From assembly GCA_964611585.1 (NCBI GenBank), contig CAZTAK010000068.1, positions 1 through 11,875 on the forward strand: a DNA stretch of 11,875 bases. Direction: 5' to 3'. Source of the stretch: CAZTAK01 sp964611585. GTDB lineage: Bacteria > Pseudomonadota > Alphaproteobacteria > SHVP01. The position numbers and the translations under genes were made by a program. Position 1 is the stretch's first letter, and every line of letters begins with the position of its first letter. Under the pieces are notes generated by a model that did no database searches, was not told the origin of the DNA, and saw only the letters and a list, made by a program, of their open reading frames with translations. Positions 1 to 7,748 of this stretch are shown one piece after another.

Positions 1-313
1 AGACCGGCACGGCCTCGACGGGCCAGAACCTTCATTTCCTCCGCTGCCGCCGCGGGGTCTGAGGGGGGGGGTGATCCGTTCAAGCGCAATGTCGGGTTCG
101 TGTGCGCCGCCGATGAGCCGTGCGATCCAGCGTCGGAACCTGCGGCCGAAATCGCATAATGAATATTATGGAAATTGGTGGCAACGGATACGGCGTTTCT
201 TTTCTTTTCAGCGCCTTACGAACCCGTCGTAAACCTAAAAGCAAACACAACTTTTTCCGCCGCGCGAAAGATCGCTAAAATGGGCAAACCAGGTCGCCTA
301 CCGACGCCCGGCC
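1..313. other. Left edge, no assignable gene
   Basis: This stretch lies downstream of the broken metallo-hydrolase gene. A plus-strand frame is open from the window edge to a TAA at about 160-162, but it is proline/arginine/alanine-rich and resembles nothing I know. On the minus strand two frames are partly open on either side of a run of nine G at about 62-72. A frameshift at that homopolymer could hide the start of a further minus-strand gene. A purine-rich GGAGGAA directly abuts a minus-strand ATG at 33-35, but with only two bases between GGAGG and the ATG. I cannot name a product. The stretch from about 155 to 290 is distinctly AT-richer than its surroundings and contains the palindrome listed separately, so it is probably intergenic. 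Confidence 0.4.
155..170. promoter_or_regulatory. AT-rich perfect palindrome (possible operator)
   Basis: A perfect 6-4-6 inverted repeat, CATAAT-GAAT-ATTATG, sits in an AT-rich island between GC-rich blocks. The minus-strand reading extends to TTCCATAATATTCATTATG, which has the look of a dimeric regulator's operator. Its position suggests it would control something transcribed leftward out of the window rather than the hydrolase gene, which ends at 314. The match to a specific regulator family is not established. A stem this short could also be chance in an AT-rich spacer. Confidence 0.3.
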
Positions 314-1076
314 TCACATCTCCAGGACCATGCCGTCGTAGGCCGGTTCCACGCCTTCGGGCATTTGCGCCGCGACGGTGGCGTAGTCCATCGACGCATT
401 TATGTGATGGAGGATGGCGCGGCTTGACCCGTTCGATCCACCTCAGCGTTTGCGCCACGTGTGAGTGGGTTTTGTGCGGCTTCCGCTGTAGCGCATCGAC
501 CATCCACACCTCGACCCCGGCGAGCGCGTCGAAGGCCTTGTCGTCGAGCCCGACCACATCGGTCGAGTAGGCAAACCGCCCAAAGCGGAAGCCGAGGCTG
601 TTGATCGGCCCGTGATTCTGGAGGAACGGGGTTATCGCCACCGGACCGATATTGAACCGCCCGGTGATCTCTCGTGTTCTTTCAGAATCGGCGGGTAGAG
701 CTTGTCCGGGTCCGTGTGAAAGGCGTAGTGGAAGCGCTTTCGCAGCAAAGTTAGCGTGTGCGCATCGGCATAGATATCGACCTGCCTGTCGCCCATTTTT
801 TTCGAGAAGTAGCGCAGATCGTCGATGCCATGGGTATGGTCACCATGAGAGTGGGTGAACAGCACCGCATCGAGGGTATCGAAACCGGCGGTCAGGCATT
901 GCTGGCGCAGATCGGGGGTCGTATCGACCAAAATGCGCAGACCCGCCTCCTCCACCAGAATCGACACGGCCTGAGCCGCCGGTTGCGCGGTTCTCCGGGA
1001 TCGCATTGGCCCCAGTCGTCGCCGATGCGGGGCACGCCGCCCGCGCGATGCCGCAGCCGAGAATGGTGACCTTCAT
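314..1076 (-). pseudogene. PhnP-like metallo-beta-lactamase-fold hydrolase, frameshifted
   Basis: The product would be a metal-dependent phosphodiesterase-type hydrolase of the metallo-beta-lactamase fold, as commonly found after tatD in alphaproteobacteria. All expected blocks are present but in different frames. They are: start MKVTILGCG; then GGVPRIGDDWGQCDP; then SILVEEAGLRILVDTTPDLR and the metal site FTHSHGDHTHGIDDLR; then GRFNIGPVAITPFLQNHG, VGLDDKA and KPHKTHSHVAQTL; then AILHHINASMDYA and GVEPAYDGMVLEM with a TGA at 314-316. The frame changes near 1042-1049, at 968-969, at 669-670 (an apparent extra two bases in a GAGAG run) and at 419. Rejoined, the protein is about 250 residues, normal for the family. 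It starts 33 bases after tatD, so it was the last gene of the tmk run. It is either a recent pseudogene or a patch of sequencing error, since no metal ligand appears lost. Family assignment is firm; whether it functions is not. Confidence 0.85.
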
Positions 1077-1109
1077 GGGCGTTGCATCAGCGTTGCCTGC
1101 GCGTGCCGG

Positions 1110-1910
1110 TCAGGCGGCGGCATCGGCCGCGCGCGGGCGCGCCTTGGCGAACAGACGGAAGAAATTCGCGCTAGTGGCTGCGGCGAGCGCCTCCGCCTCG
1201 ATTCCCCTCAGTTCCGCAAGGCAGGCCGCGGTATGGGCGACGAAGGCGGGCTCGTTGCTGCGGCCGCGGTGGGGCACGGGCGTGAGGTACGGCGCATCGG
1301 TCTCGACCAGCAGACGATCCAGCGGCAGGGCCCTGGCGGTCTCGCGCAGATCTTCCGCGTTTTTGAAGGTGAGAATGCCGGAAAACGAGACGTAGAACCC
1401 GAGTTCGATTGCCGTCTCGGCGAGCGCGTACGACGCGGTAAAGCAATGCATCACGCCGGTGAGGCCGCCCCCCGCACAGGCATCTTTCAGGATCGCCGCG
1501 GTGTCCTCATCGGCGTTGCGGGCATGGACCACCACCGGCAGGCCGGTTTCGCGCGCCGCCTCGAGATGGACGGCGAAGCACGCCTTCTGATGGCCGCGGT
1601 CGGAGTGCTCGTAATGATAATCGAGCCCGGTTTCGCCGATCCCGACCACCTTCGGGTGATCGGCGAGCGCCTTGAGGTCCGCCGCGCTCACGCCCTCGTG
1701 GGCATCGGCCTCGTGCGGGTGAACGCCGACGGTGCAGAACACGTTGTCATGGGCTTCGGCGATTGCGCGCACACCGGAAAACCTGGCCAGCACCGTGCCG
1801 ATGGTCAGGATCGTTTCGACGCCAGCGCCGCGCGCGCGTTCGATGGTCCCGTCCACATCGTCCGAAAAGACATCGAAATCGAGGTGGCAATGGCTGTCGA
1901 CCAGGCTCAT
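1110..1910 (-). CDS. tatD: TatD family metal-dependent hydrolase (DNase)
   Basis: This is a 266-residue cytoplasmic TIM-barrel hydrolase of the TatD family, whose characterised members act as metal-dependent DNases, including 3'-5' exonucleases. The metal-ligand set is complete: HCHLD at the N-terminus (H7, H9), GIGETGLDY (E93), VVVHARN (H129), GVMHCF (H155) and LLVETDAPYL (D205). The PHRGRSNEP segment that follows is also typical of the family. Length and the absence of a signal peptide fit. Its ATG overlaps the metG stop codon by four bases (ATGA), which points to translational coupling. The frameshifted metallo-hydrolase begins 33 bases downstream. The order metG-tatD-MBL hydrolase is common in proteobacteria. 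The family is secure; the physiological substrate is not shown by the sequence. Confidence 0.95.
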   Translation of the reverse strand: MSLVDSHCHLDFDVFSDDVDGTIERARGAGVETILTIGTVLARFSGVRAIAEAHDNVFCTVGVHPHEADAHEGVSAADLKALADHPKVVGIGETGLDYHYEHSDRGHQKACFAVHLEAARETGLPVVVHARNADEDTAAILKDACAGGGLTGVMHCFTASYALAETAIELGFYVSFSGILTFKNAEDLRETARALPLDRLLVETDAPYLTPVPHRGRSNEPAFVAHTAACLAELRGIEAEALAAATSANFFRLFAKARPRAADAAA

Positions 1911-3457
1911 GCCTCATCCTCGACGAAGCGCGGAAACACGCCTTCCGGTTTCGGCAACGGCGTGCCGGGTCGCAGCGGTGCGCCGAGCAAGGCCTTGAAC
2001 TGACGCGCCTCCGCCTCGTTCGGCACCGAGAGCTGATCCAGCATCCGGGCGCTCGAATCGGGCATGAACGGCTGCGTCAGCAGCGCCAACCGCCGCACCG
2101 AGTCGGCCAGCACATAGAGCACGGTATTCATGCGCGCGGGATCGGTCTTCTTCAGCGCCCACGGGGCCTCGCCATCGACGTAGCGGTTGGCATCCCCGAT
2201 CACCCGCCAGGTTTCCGCAAGGCACGTGGTCAGGCCGATTTCGCGCGTTATCCACTCGCGCATGTCGGCCAGGAGCATTTCGCAGGATTCGAGCAGGTCC
2301 TCGTCCTTTTGTTCGAGGGCGCCCGGCTCCGGCACCTCGCCGCCGCAATTCTTGTGGACCATCGACAACACCCGCTGCGCCAGATTGCCGAAATCGTTGG
2401 CAAGGTCATTGTTGATGCGCCCGACGATGGCTTCGTGGGAAAAACTTCCGTCCTGGCCGAACGGCACCTCGCGCAGCAGGAAATAACGGATCTGATCGAG
2501 GCCGTAGGTTTCGACCAGCGCCTCGGGCGAGAGCACGTTGCCGACCGACTTCGACATCTTCTCGCCTTCGAGGTTGAGGAACCCGTGGCCGAACACCTTT
2601 CTGGGCGGTTCGATTCCGGCCGCCATCAGGAACGCGGGCCAATAGATCGCATGAAAACGAACAATATCCTTGCCGATCATGTGCACGTCGGCGGGCCAGT
2701 ATTTTTTGAATTTTTCCGGATCCATATCCGGGTAGCCGACGCCGGTAATGTAATTCGTTAGCGCGTCGAGCCAGACGTACATGACGTGTCCTGGCGCGCC
2801 GGGCACCGGCACCCCCCAATCGAACGTCGTCCGCGAGATCGAAAGATCGCGCAGGCCGCCCTCGATGAAACGCACGATTTCGTTGCGGCGGCTTTCGGGC
2901 TGAATGAAATCCGGGTGCGCCGCGTAATGATCCAGCAACCGTTGCCCAAACTCCGACAGCTTGAAGTAGTAACTCGGCTCCTCGATCCATTCGGCCTCGG
3001 CGCCCGACGGGGCGAGGAATTTGCCATCCTCGCCCTTGGTGAGTTCCTCTTCGCCGAAATAGGCCTCGTCACGGACCGAATACCAGCCGGCGTACATGCC
3101 TTCCTCGATGTAGCCGTTCTTCTCGATCGCCCGCCAGATCGCCTGCGAGGACTCGAAGTGCCGCGGTTCGGTGGTGCGGATGAAGTCGTCGTTGGAAATA
3201 TTCAGCAACCCGGTCATGGCCTCGAACGCGGCCGCGATTTCCTCGGCAAAGGCGCGCGGTTCCTTGCCCTGCTCGCGCGCCGTGCGGGCGACCTTCTGGC
3301 CGTGTTCGTCGGTGCCGGTCAGGAACCACACCTCACGTCCGTCGAGGCGGTGAAAACGCGCAACCACGTCGGTGGCAATCACCTCGTAGGCGTGGCCGAG
3401 GTGGGGCGGGCCGTTGACGTAGGAAATCGCCGTCGTGATATAGAACGGTTTTGTCAT
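1907..3457 (-). CDS. metG: Methionyl-tRNA synthetase, zinc-free short form
   Basis: This 516-residue class I synthetase charges tRNA-Met, including the initiator, with methionine in the cytoplasm. The catalytic signatures are the HIGH-type PPHLGH at residues 17-22, GTDEHGQK at 48-55 and GEKMSKSVGN at about 298-307. The connective-peptide region reads GWYSVRDEAYF with no Cys-X-X-Cys knuckles. This is the zinc-less type found in alphaproteobacteria and mitochondria. The C-terminus ends at the anticodon-binding helical domain, and there is no C-terminal tRNA-binding (OB-fold) extension. I chose the ATG at 3455-3457 because MTKPFYITTAISYVNG is the conserved N-terminus. The frame stays open 53 codons further upstream, but that part overlaps the end of holB and has no family resemblance. 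There is no clear Shine-Dalgarno sequence. holB lies 31 bases upstream, and the stop overlaps the tatD start. Confidence 0.97.
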   Translation of the reverse strand: MTKPFYITTAISYVNGPPHLGHAYEVIATDVVARFHRLDGREVWFLTGTDEHGQKVARTAREQGKEPRAFAEEIAAAFEAMTGLLNISNDDFIRTTEPRHFESSQAIWRAIEKNGYIEEGMYAGWYSVRDEAYFGEEELTKGEDGKFLAPSGAEAEWIEEPSYYFKLSEFGQRLLDHYAAHPDFIQPESRRNEIVRFIEGGLRDLSISRTTFDWGVPVPGAPGHVMYVWLDALTNYITGVGYPDMDPEKFKKYWPADVHMIGKDIVRFHAIYWPAFLMAAGIEPPRKVFGHGFLNLEGEKMSKSVGNVLSPEALVETYGLDQIRYFLLREVPFGQDGSFSHEAIVGRINNDLANDFGNLAQRVLSMVHKNCGGEVPEPGALEQKDEDLLESCEMLLADMREWITREIGLTTCLAETWRVIGDANRYVDGEAPWALKKTDPARMNTVLYVLADSVRRLALLTQPFMPDSSARMLDQLSVPNEAEARQFKALLGAPLRPGTPLPKPEGVFPRFVEDEA

Positions 3458-3488
3458 GGCAGGTATCGCGGCGCTTGCCGCCGGAAGC

Positions 3489-4670
3489 TCAAACGTGGGC
3501 CGCCCGGTGAATGGCGGCAAACAGGCTAATGACGGTCTGTTTGCGCTCGAGGTTGGCGGCATCGGCCTCGGCAACCCGAAGCGCGGCTTTCTCCCACACC
3601 TCAAGCCAATCTTCAAGGCCGCGGACCGCCAGAAGCCGCTGGCGCAGCGTGCCCTCGTTGGCGGTCAACTCCGGCACCGCCTCGCCGGCAACGGCGGCGC
3701 CCCGCACCAAGCGTTCCAGCCATTGCAGAACCAGCCCGGTCAGGGCGCGGTAGGCGCCTTCGGCGTTCTTGCGGTTGAGCCGGTCGCCGAGGGCATGAAC
3801 CGCGGCGATGTCGAGCCTGTCGGTATCGATCAGGCCGATCATTTCGCGGTAGAGGTCGAGCCCCCCCTCACCCGCCAGATGAAGCGCGCGCCCTGGACTG
3901 CCCTCGGCCAAGGCTGCCAGCGCCGTCCGGTCGGCGGCGTCAAGGTCCGGCATGCGCGCCGCCAGAACCCGAGCCACGGTGGCGTCGGCAAGCGGCCGCA
4001 GCTTGAGAATCCGGCACCGCGAGCGCACCGTCGGCAGCAAGCGTCCTGGCGCGTTGGAAGCGAGTAAAAACAAGCTCTTAGGAGGCGGTTCTTCAAGTAA
4101 CTTCAAAAGCGCATTGGCGCTGCTGCGATTGAGCTCGTCGGCAGAATCGACGATCGCCACGCGCCACGAATCCGCCGCCGCCGTGGTGCCGAAAAACGGG
4201 TTCAGGCGGCGCACCTGTTCGACGACAATTTTGGTCCTGATTTCCTTCGGCGGTTTTTCCGACCGTTCGCGCTTGAGCACTTTGAGGCCGCCGTGCGAAC
4301 CGGCGGCGATCTGCCGGAACACGGGATGATCGGGCGCCATCGCCATCGCCCGGGCCCCGCCGGGCGCCATCGCCATTGGCCGCGCCAGCGGCCGCGCGCC
4401 ATCTGAAGCCGGCACCTCGTCGCCGAACAGGCCGGACGCGGACGGCGCCGCGCCTGCTCCCGCTCCCGCCAGAACAAACCGTGCCGCGCGAAAGGCGAAC
4501 GTCGCCTTGCCGACGCCGCGCGGACCCGTAATCAGCCACGCGTGCGCCGGGCGCGCCGAACGGAGATTTGCGGCCAGTGCGGCCTCGGCCTCGTCGTGAC
4601 CTTCGAGGTCCGGATTGAGACGCGGATCGAAGGGATCGGGCTCGTCGTCGGTTTTCTTGCGGGCCGCCAT
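3489..4670 (-). CDS. holB: DNA polymerase III delta' subunit
   Basis: This is a 393-residue AAA+ clamp-loader subunit, delta' of the DnaX complex, which helps load the beta sliding clamp at primer ends. Residues 45-58 carry a P-loop, AWLITGPRGVGKAT. A Walker-B-like strand VAIVDSADELN lies at 171-181, followed by SSANALLKLLEEPP, and the RSRC sensor motif is at 216-219. All are typical of delta'. The Cys4 zinc module of E. coli delta' is absent. Its place (about residues 68-115) is taken by an Ala/Gly/Pro/Met-rich insert containing MAMAP twice, encoded by a DNA repeat. The ATG shares one base with the tmk stop codon (TGATG), so the two are probably translationally coupled. The pairing tmk-holB is widespread in bacteria. 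The last third is the helical collar domain and is poorly conserved, as is usual. Confidence 0.95.
   Translation of the reverse strand: MAARKKTDDEPDPFDPRLNPDLEGHDEAEAALAANLRSARPAHAWLITGPRGVGKATFAFRAARFVLAGAGAGAAPSASGLFGDEVPASDGARPLARPMAMAPGGARAMAMAPDHPVFRQIAAGSHGGLKVLKRERSEKPPKEIRTKIVVEQVRRLNPFFGTTAAADSWRVAIVDSADELNRSSANALLKLLEEPPPKSLFLLASNAPGRLLPTVRSRCRILKLRPLADATVARVLAARMPDLDAADRTALAALAEGSPGRALHLAGEGGLDLYREMIGLIDTDRLDIAAVHALGDRLNRKNAEGAYRALTGLVLQWLERLVRGAAVAGEAVPELTANEGTLRQRLLAVRGLEDWLEVWEKAALRVAEADAANLERKQTVISLFAAIHRAAHV
4331..4376. repeat. 30-bp-period direct repeat inside holB
   Basis: A 16-base sequence, CGGGCGCCATCGCCAT, occurs exactly at 4331-4346 and again at 4361-4376, a 30-base period that keeps the frame. 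On the coding strand it produces two copies of MAMAP, ten residues apart, in the low-complexity insert that replaces the zinc module of delta'. It looks like an in-frame tandem duplication and may vary in copy number between strains. Confidence 0.75.
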
Positions 4671-5311
4671 CAGGGCAGATTAAGACGGGATTCGACCGCG
4701 CGCCAGATCGCGGCGCCAACTGACGCCACGTCCTGCTCTGCATCGATCACCACGCAGCGGTCCGGTTCGGCCTCGGCAATCTCAAGAAATCCCTGCCGCA
4801 GACGGCCGTGAAATTCGAGCGCCATGCGTTCATAACGGTCCTCGCCGCCGCCGCGCTGGCTGGCCCGGGCCAGCCCCGCTGCCGGGTCAAGGTCGAGGAT
4901 GACCGTCAGGTCCGGCTTGAGATCGCCGACCGTCACGGCGTGAACGTGGGCGACGGCCTCGGCGCCGAGCCCGTGACCATAACCCTGGTAGGCCAGCGTC
5001 GAATCGGCAAAGCGGTCGCTGACGACCCAGAGCCCCTTTTCAAGGGCGGGGAGGATCGTCCGGACCACGTGCTCGCGCCGCGCCGCATAGTGCAGCAGTA
5101 GTTCGCTGACCGGATCCCAGCGCCCTGGTTCGCCTTCGACCAGCAGTTTGCGGATCTCATCGGCGCCGTGTGCACCGCCCGGCTCCCGTGTCGCCAAGGT
5201 GTCGATGCCGCGGCGCTCAAGCGCCTCGCACAGGGCGGCGGCGTGGGTGGATTTGCCGGTTCCCTCGCCGCCTTCGAGCGTGATGAAGCGGCCGCGCGTC
5301 ACGCCCGGCAC
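4670..5311 (-). CDS. tmk: Thymidylate kinase
   Basis: This 213-residue cytoplasmic kinase phosphorylates dTMP to dTDP with ATP, a required step in dTTP synthesis. The N-terminal P-loop is FITLEGGEGTGKST (GGEGTGKST at 14-22). REPGG at 42-46 contributes to the dTMP site. SDRFADSTLAYQGYG at 98-112 is the DR(F/Y) signature, and the LID region is RGGGEDRYER at about 153-162. The length is standard. The GTG at 5309-5311 is the first possible start after an in-frame TGA at 5321-5323. A second GTG three codons later would also retain the P-loop strand, and neither has a good ribosome site. It is the first gene of the tmk-holB-metG-tatD run, and its stop overlaps the holB start by one base. Confidence 0.96.
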   Translation of the reverse strand: MPGVTRGRFITLEGGEGTGKSTHAAALCEALERRGIDTLATREPGGAHGADEIRKLLVEGEPGRWDPVSELLLHYAARREHVVRTILPALEKGLWVVSDRFADSTLAYQGYGHGLGAEAVAHVHAVTVGDLKPDLTVILDLDPAAGLARASQRGGGEDRYERMALEFHGRLRQGFLEIAEAEPDRCVVIDAEQDVASVGAAIWRAVESRLNLP

Positions 5312-5397
5312 ACTAAGAGTTCAATTCCGGCATTTGGTGCCGATGGAATTGGGCCCAAATGTCGAAATAAATTGAACAAAATCCAAAGGTTAGCCTG

Positions 5398-5444
5398 GTG
5401 GCGCGGGCTGACATCGAGGGATCGAAATGTCGGAGTCGCGCCAC
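5398..5444 (-). terminator. Hairpin at the end of the carboxypeptidase gene
   Basis: An 8-bp perfect inverted repeat, GTGGCGCG at 5398-5405 and CGCGCCAC at 5437-5444, encloses a second short one (GACAT/ATGTC). Together they form a long interrupted stem that begins at the last base of the carboxypeptidase stop codon. On the minus strand it is followed after a few bases by a T-rich but broken stretch. It may be a terminator separating the carboxypeptidase from tmk, 132 bases further on. The lack of a clean T run keeps this tentative. Confidence 0.4.
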
Positions 5445-6598
5445 TAAGGGGCGCCCTGGCCCCAGATCAGATAGCCGACGGCGGCACCGAGGCGGCCGAC
5501 GACGCCAAGCCGGCCGACGTCGCGCCCGGCCAACAGCGGCAGTTCGATCGCGGGCGCGTCGGGCGCCGAAATCACCAGCCGTCCGATCTCGGTTCCCTTG
5601 GCGACCGGCGCCGCTGGCGGACCGTCCATGATTACGGCGACCTTCAGGCCGCGGCGCGCGGCGCGGGTCAGCGTGACCGTCAGACCCGCTTCGAGGACGA
5701 TCGGGATGGTGTCGTCCTCGCCCAGCCACACAGGAACATCGATGACCGTTTCGCCGGGCTCAAAAAGCTCGTAGTTCTTGAACTCGCGGAATCCCCAGTC
5801 GAGCAGACGCTCGGATTCGCGGGTGCGCTGGTTGACGCTATCGAGGCCGTTGATGACCAGAATAAGCCGGCGGTCGTTGCGGACCGCCGACGCCACCAGA
5901 CCGAAACCGGAATCCTGGGTGTGACCGGTCTTCAGACCGTCGGCGCCGACATCCCTGTAGAGCAGCGGATTTCGATTACCCTGTTTGATGTTGTTGTAGG
6001 TGAATTCCTTCTCCGCGAAATAGGGGTAGTACTGCGGGAAGTCCTGGATCACGCGGCTGGCGAGGATACTGAGGTCCCGCGCGGTCATCAGGTGTTCGGG
6101 ATCGGGCCAGCCGGTCGCATTGCGGAAGACACTGTCAACGAGACCGATCTCACGGGACCGCCGGGTCATCTCCTCGGCAAACGCATCTTCGGTTCCCGAC
6201 AGCCCTTCGGCGAGAACGATGCTGGCGTCGTTGCCCGACTGGACGATCACGCCGCGCAACAGATCTTCGACCCGGACACGGGTATCGACGCCGACGAACA
6301 TTTTCGATCCGCCCTTGCGCCAGGCCGTTTCACTTACCGCAAAGGTATCGTCGAGAGTGAGCGAACCTTCGTTGAGCCGCTCGAACACCAGATAGACCGT
6401 CATAAGCTTGCTCATGCTGGCCGGCGGCATCAACGTGTCGGCTTCCTTCTCCAACAGCACGGTCCCGGTCTCAACGTCGATCAGCAGGGCCTGCCGGGCA
6501 ACGCTCTCGATCGCCGCCGCCGGCACCACCCACAACATGGCGAAGACCGCACCGGCCGCCGCAAACAAGACATGCACACGCGCAAGAACTGCGTTCAC
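5444..6598 (-). CDS. D-alanyl-D-alanine carboxypeptidase (PBP5 type)
   Basis: This is a low-molecular-mass penicillin-binding protein that removes the terminal D-Ala from peptidoglycan pentapeptides in the periplasm, limiting cross-linking. From the GTG at 6596-6598 the protein has 384 residues. I prefer this start because GGAAGAG lies just upstream and it gives a clean signal peptide: a short basic n-region, a hydrophobic core, and an Ala-X-Ala site ending near PAAA (residues 26-29). A GTG 22 codons earlier is possible but puts a polar tail before the signal. The active-site triads are SMSK at 61-64, SGN at 121-123 and KTG at 223-225. The C-terminal beta-rich PBP5_C domain follows. The tail has a hydrophobic stretch (GVVGRLGAAVGYLIWG) that could anchor it to the inner membrane. 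It is a PBP5/6 (dacA/dacC) homologue; I cannot choose the symbol. Confidence 0.95.
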   Translation of the reverse strand: MNAVLARVHVLFAAAGAVFAMLWVVPAAAIESVARQALLIDVETGTVLLEKEADTLMPPASMSKLMTVYLVFERLNEGSLTLDDTFAVSETAWRKGGSKMFVGVDTRVRVEDLLRGVIVQSGNDASIVLAEGLSGTEDAFAEEMTRRSREIGLVDSVFRNATGWPDPEHLMTARDLSILASRVIQDFPQYYPYFAEKEFTYNNIKQGNRNPLLYRDVGADGLKTGHTQDSGFGLVASAVRNDRRLILVINGLDSVNQRTRESERLLDWGFREFKNYELFEPGETVIDVPVWLGEDDTIPIVLEAGLTVTLTRAARRGLKVAVIMDGPPAAPVAKGTEIGRLVISAPDAPAIELPLLAGRDVGRLGVVGRLGAAVGYLIWGQGAP

Positions 6599-6709
6599 CT
6601 GGCTCTTCCCTGAATTCGTCGTTGCACTGAATGTTGAACCGGAGTAGCGGGCAAATGCGACCACATTATGTCGGGACGGATGGCCCCGGACGTAGCTAAA
6701 TCTTGCGCG

Positions 6710-7669
6710 TCAATCGACTATGATCCGGGCATCGGTATGCCCGCTCTCGATCACCTGTGCAAGCAGCAGATCGGCGTCCTCGACCGTTTCCAGCGGGCCG
6801 AACCGCACCCGGTACAACTCGCGCCCGCCGATTATCACCGATGTCACGCGCCAGCGCCCAAACTGGTGAAGCCGCGCGCTGAGAAGGTTGGCGTTGCTGA
6901 AATTGGCGAACGCGCCGGCCTGAATGTAGATATTCGTCTCGCCCACCAGCTCATTGGAAACCGCCGGATCCGCGCCGCCGACCAGGCGCGGCGATTCCTC
7001 GACCCCTTCGGGCGGCGCCAGCGTTTCGGTCTCGACGACGGCGACGGGTGCCGCTTGGGCCGCGGTCCGTTCCTCGGGCGTGGTCACGGGCCGTTCGGCG
7101 ACGAACGAATCGCCCGACACCGCTGTGATCGCCCGCACCCGCACCCGGGCCGTGCCCTGGCGATGGAAGCCCAGCAGTTGCGCGCTGCGGCGCGAGACAT
7201 CGATGATCCGCTGGTTGACGAACGGCCCCCGGTCGTTGATGCGCAACACCAGTGAGCGGCCGTTTTCGAGGTTGGTGATGCGCACGTAGGTCGGCATCGG
7301 CAGTGTCTTGTGCGCCGCCGTCAGTGCGTTCATGTCGTAGGTTTCGCCGTTGGCGGTAAGCAGGCCGTGGAAATCGTCCCCATACCACGAGGCGATTCCG
7401 GTTACGTCGTAATCGGGATCGGCCGTGGGCACATAGCGCGCTCCCATCACCGTATAGGGGTCGCCGATCTTGAAGGTTCCGCCCGGGCCGATGGGGACGC
7501 CCTCGGGGCTAAGACCGGGTTCGGCGGCAACCGTCTCCGTCGGCGGCGCGTCGCCGCCGCGAGCCGCGATCTGTTTGACCGCATGTACCGCCAGTTCCGT
7601 CTGGGCGCACGCCGCCAGCACGAACGGAGCAAGCAGCGCGATCACCGCTTGGCGGAGCCGTCCGCGCAC
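6710..7669 (-). CDS. rlpA: RlpA septal-ring lytic transglycosylase lipoprotein with SPOR domain
   Basis: RlpA proteins are outer-membrane lipoproteins. The Pseudomonas enzyme is a lytic transglycosylase that cleaves stem-peptide-free (denuded) glycan at the division site. The N-terminus has a signal with lipobox LAAC (Cys21). The double-psi beta-barrel starts at GIASWYGDDFHG (91-102). TANGETYDMNALTAAHKTLP (106-125) supplies the family's conserved acid and histidine (E109, H120), and RINDRGPF (143-150) is also conserved. A Pro/Glu/Ala linker leads to a C-terminal SPOR domain (about 245-319, YIQAGAFANFSNA onward) that binds denuded glycan. The GTG at 7667-7669 is the first conventional start. 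A CTG at 7694-7696 with AAGGGA upstream would add nine residues. It sits between the lytic transglycosylase (79 bases upstream) and the carboxypeptidase, consistent with a septal wall-remodelling role. Confidence 0.94.
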   Translation of the reverse strand: MRGRLRQAVIALLAPFVLAACAQTELAVHAVKQIAARGGDAPPTETVAAEPGLSPEGVPIGPGGTFKIGDPYTVMGARYVPTADPDYDVTGIASWYGDDFHGLLTANGETYDMNALTAAHKTLPMPTYVRITNLENGRSLVLRINDRGPFVNQRIIDVSRRSAQLLGFHRQGTARVRVRAITAVSGDSFVAERPVTTPEERTAAQAAPVAVVETETLAPPEGVEESPRLVGGADPAVSNELVGETNIYIQAGAFANFSNANLLSARLHQFGRWRVTSVIIGGRELYRVRFGPLETVEDADLLLAQVIESGHTDARIIVD

Positions 7670-7715
7670 CTTCGACCGGTTTTGTTCTTTGGCCAGTGTC
7701 GTCCCTTATCTGGTG

Positions 7716-7737
7716 GGCCAGGTTCATTAACTTGGCC
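7716..7737. terminator. Hairpin between mltB and rlpA
   Basis: A 9-bp near-perfect inverted repeat, GGCCAGGTT-CATT-AACTTGGCC, has one G-U-compatible mismatch. It lies in the 79-base gap between the transglycosylase stop and the rlpA start. No T run follows it on the minus strand, so if it acts on this transcript it is more likely a processing or pausing hairpin than a full terminator. Confidence 0.35.
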
Positions 7738-7748
7738 TATGTTGTACT

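Noticed and set aside
1763..2761. Plus-strand open frame of about 330 codons opposite tatD and metG
   Set aside because: It lies entirely antisense to two secure genes. Long antisense frames are expected in high-GC DNA.
3458..3616. Extended metG start 53 codons upstream
   Set aside because: The extension overlaps the end of holB and lacks family similarity. The conserved synthetase N-terminus begins at the ATG at 3457.
5168..6613. Long plus-strand open frame (about 480 codons) opposite the carboxypeptidase and the start of tmk
   Set aside because: It is the antisense shadow of genes with complete catalytic motifs. Its translation is compositionally biased and has no recognisable domain.
6665..6709. 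TTGACG in the gap between rlpA and the carboxypeptidase as a promoter -35
   Set aside because: No -10-like hexamer lies at 15-19 bases. The nearest CATAAT is 37 bases away.
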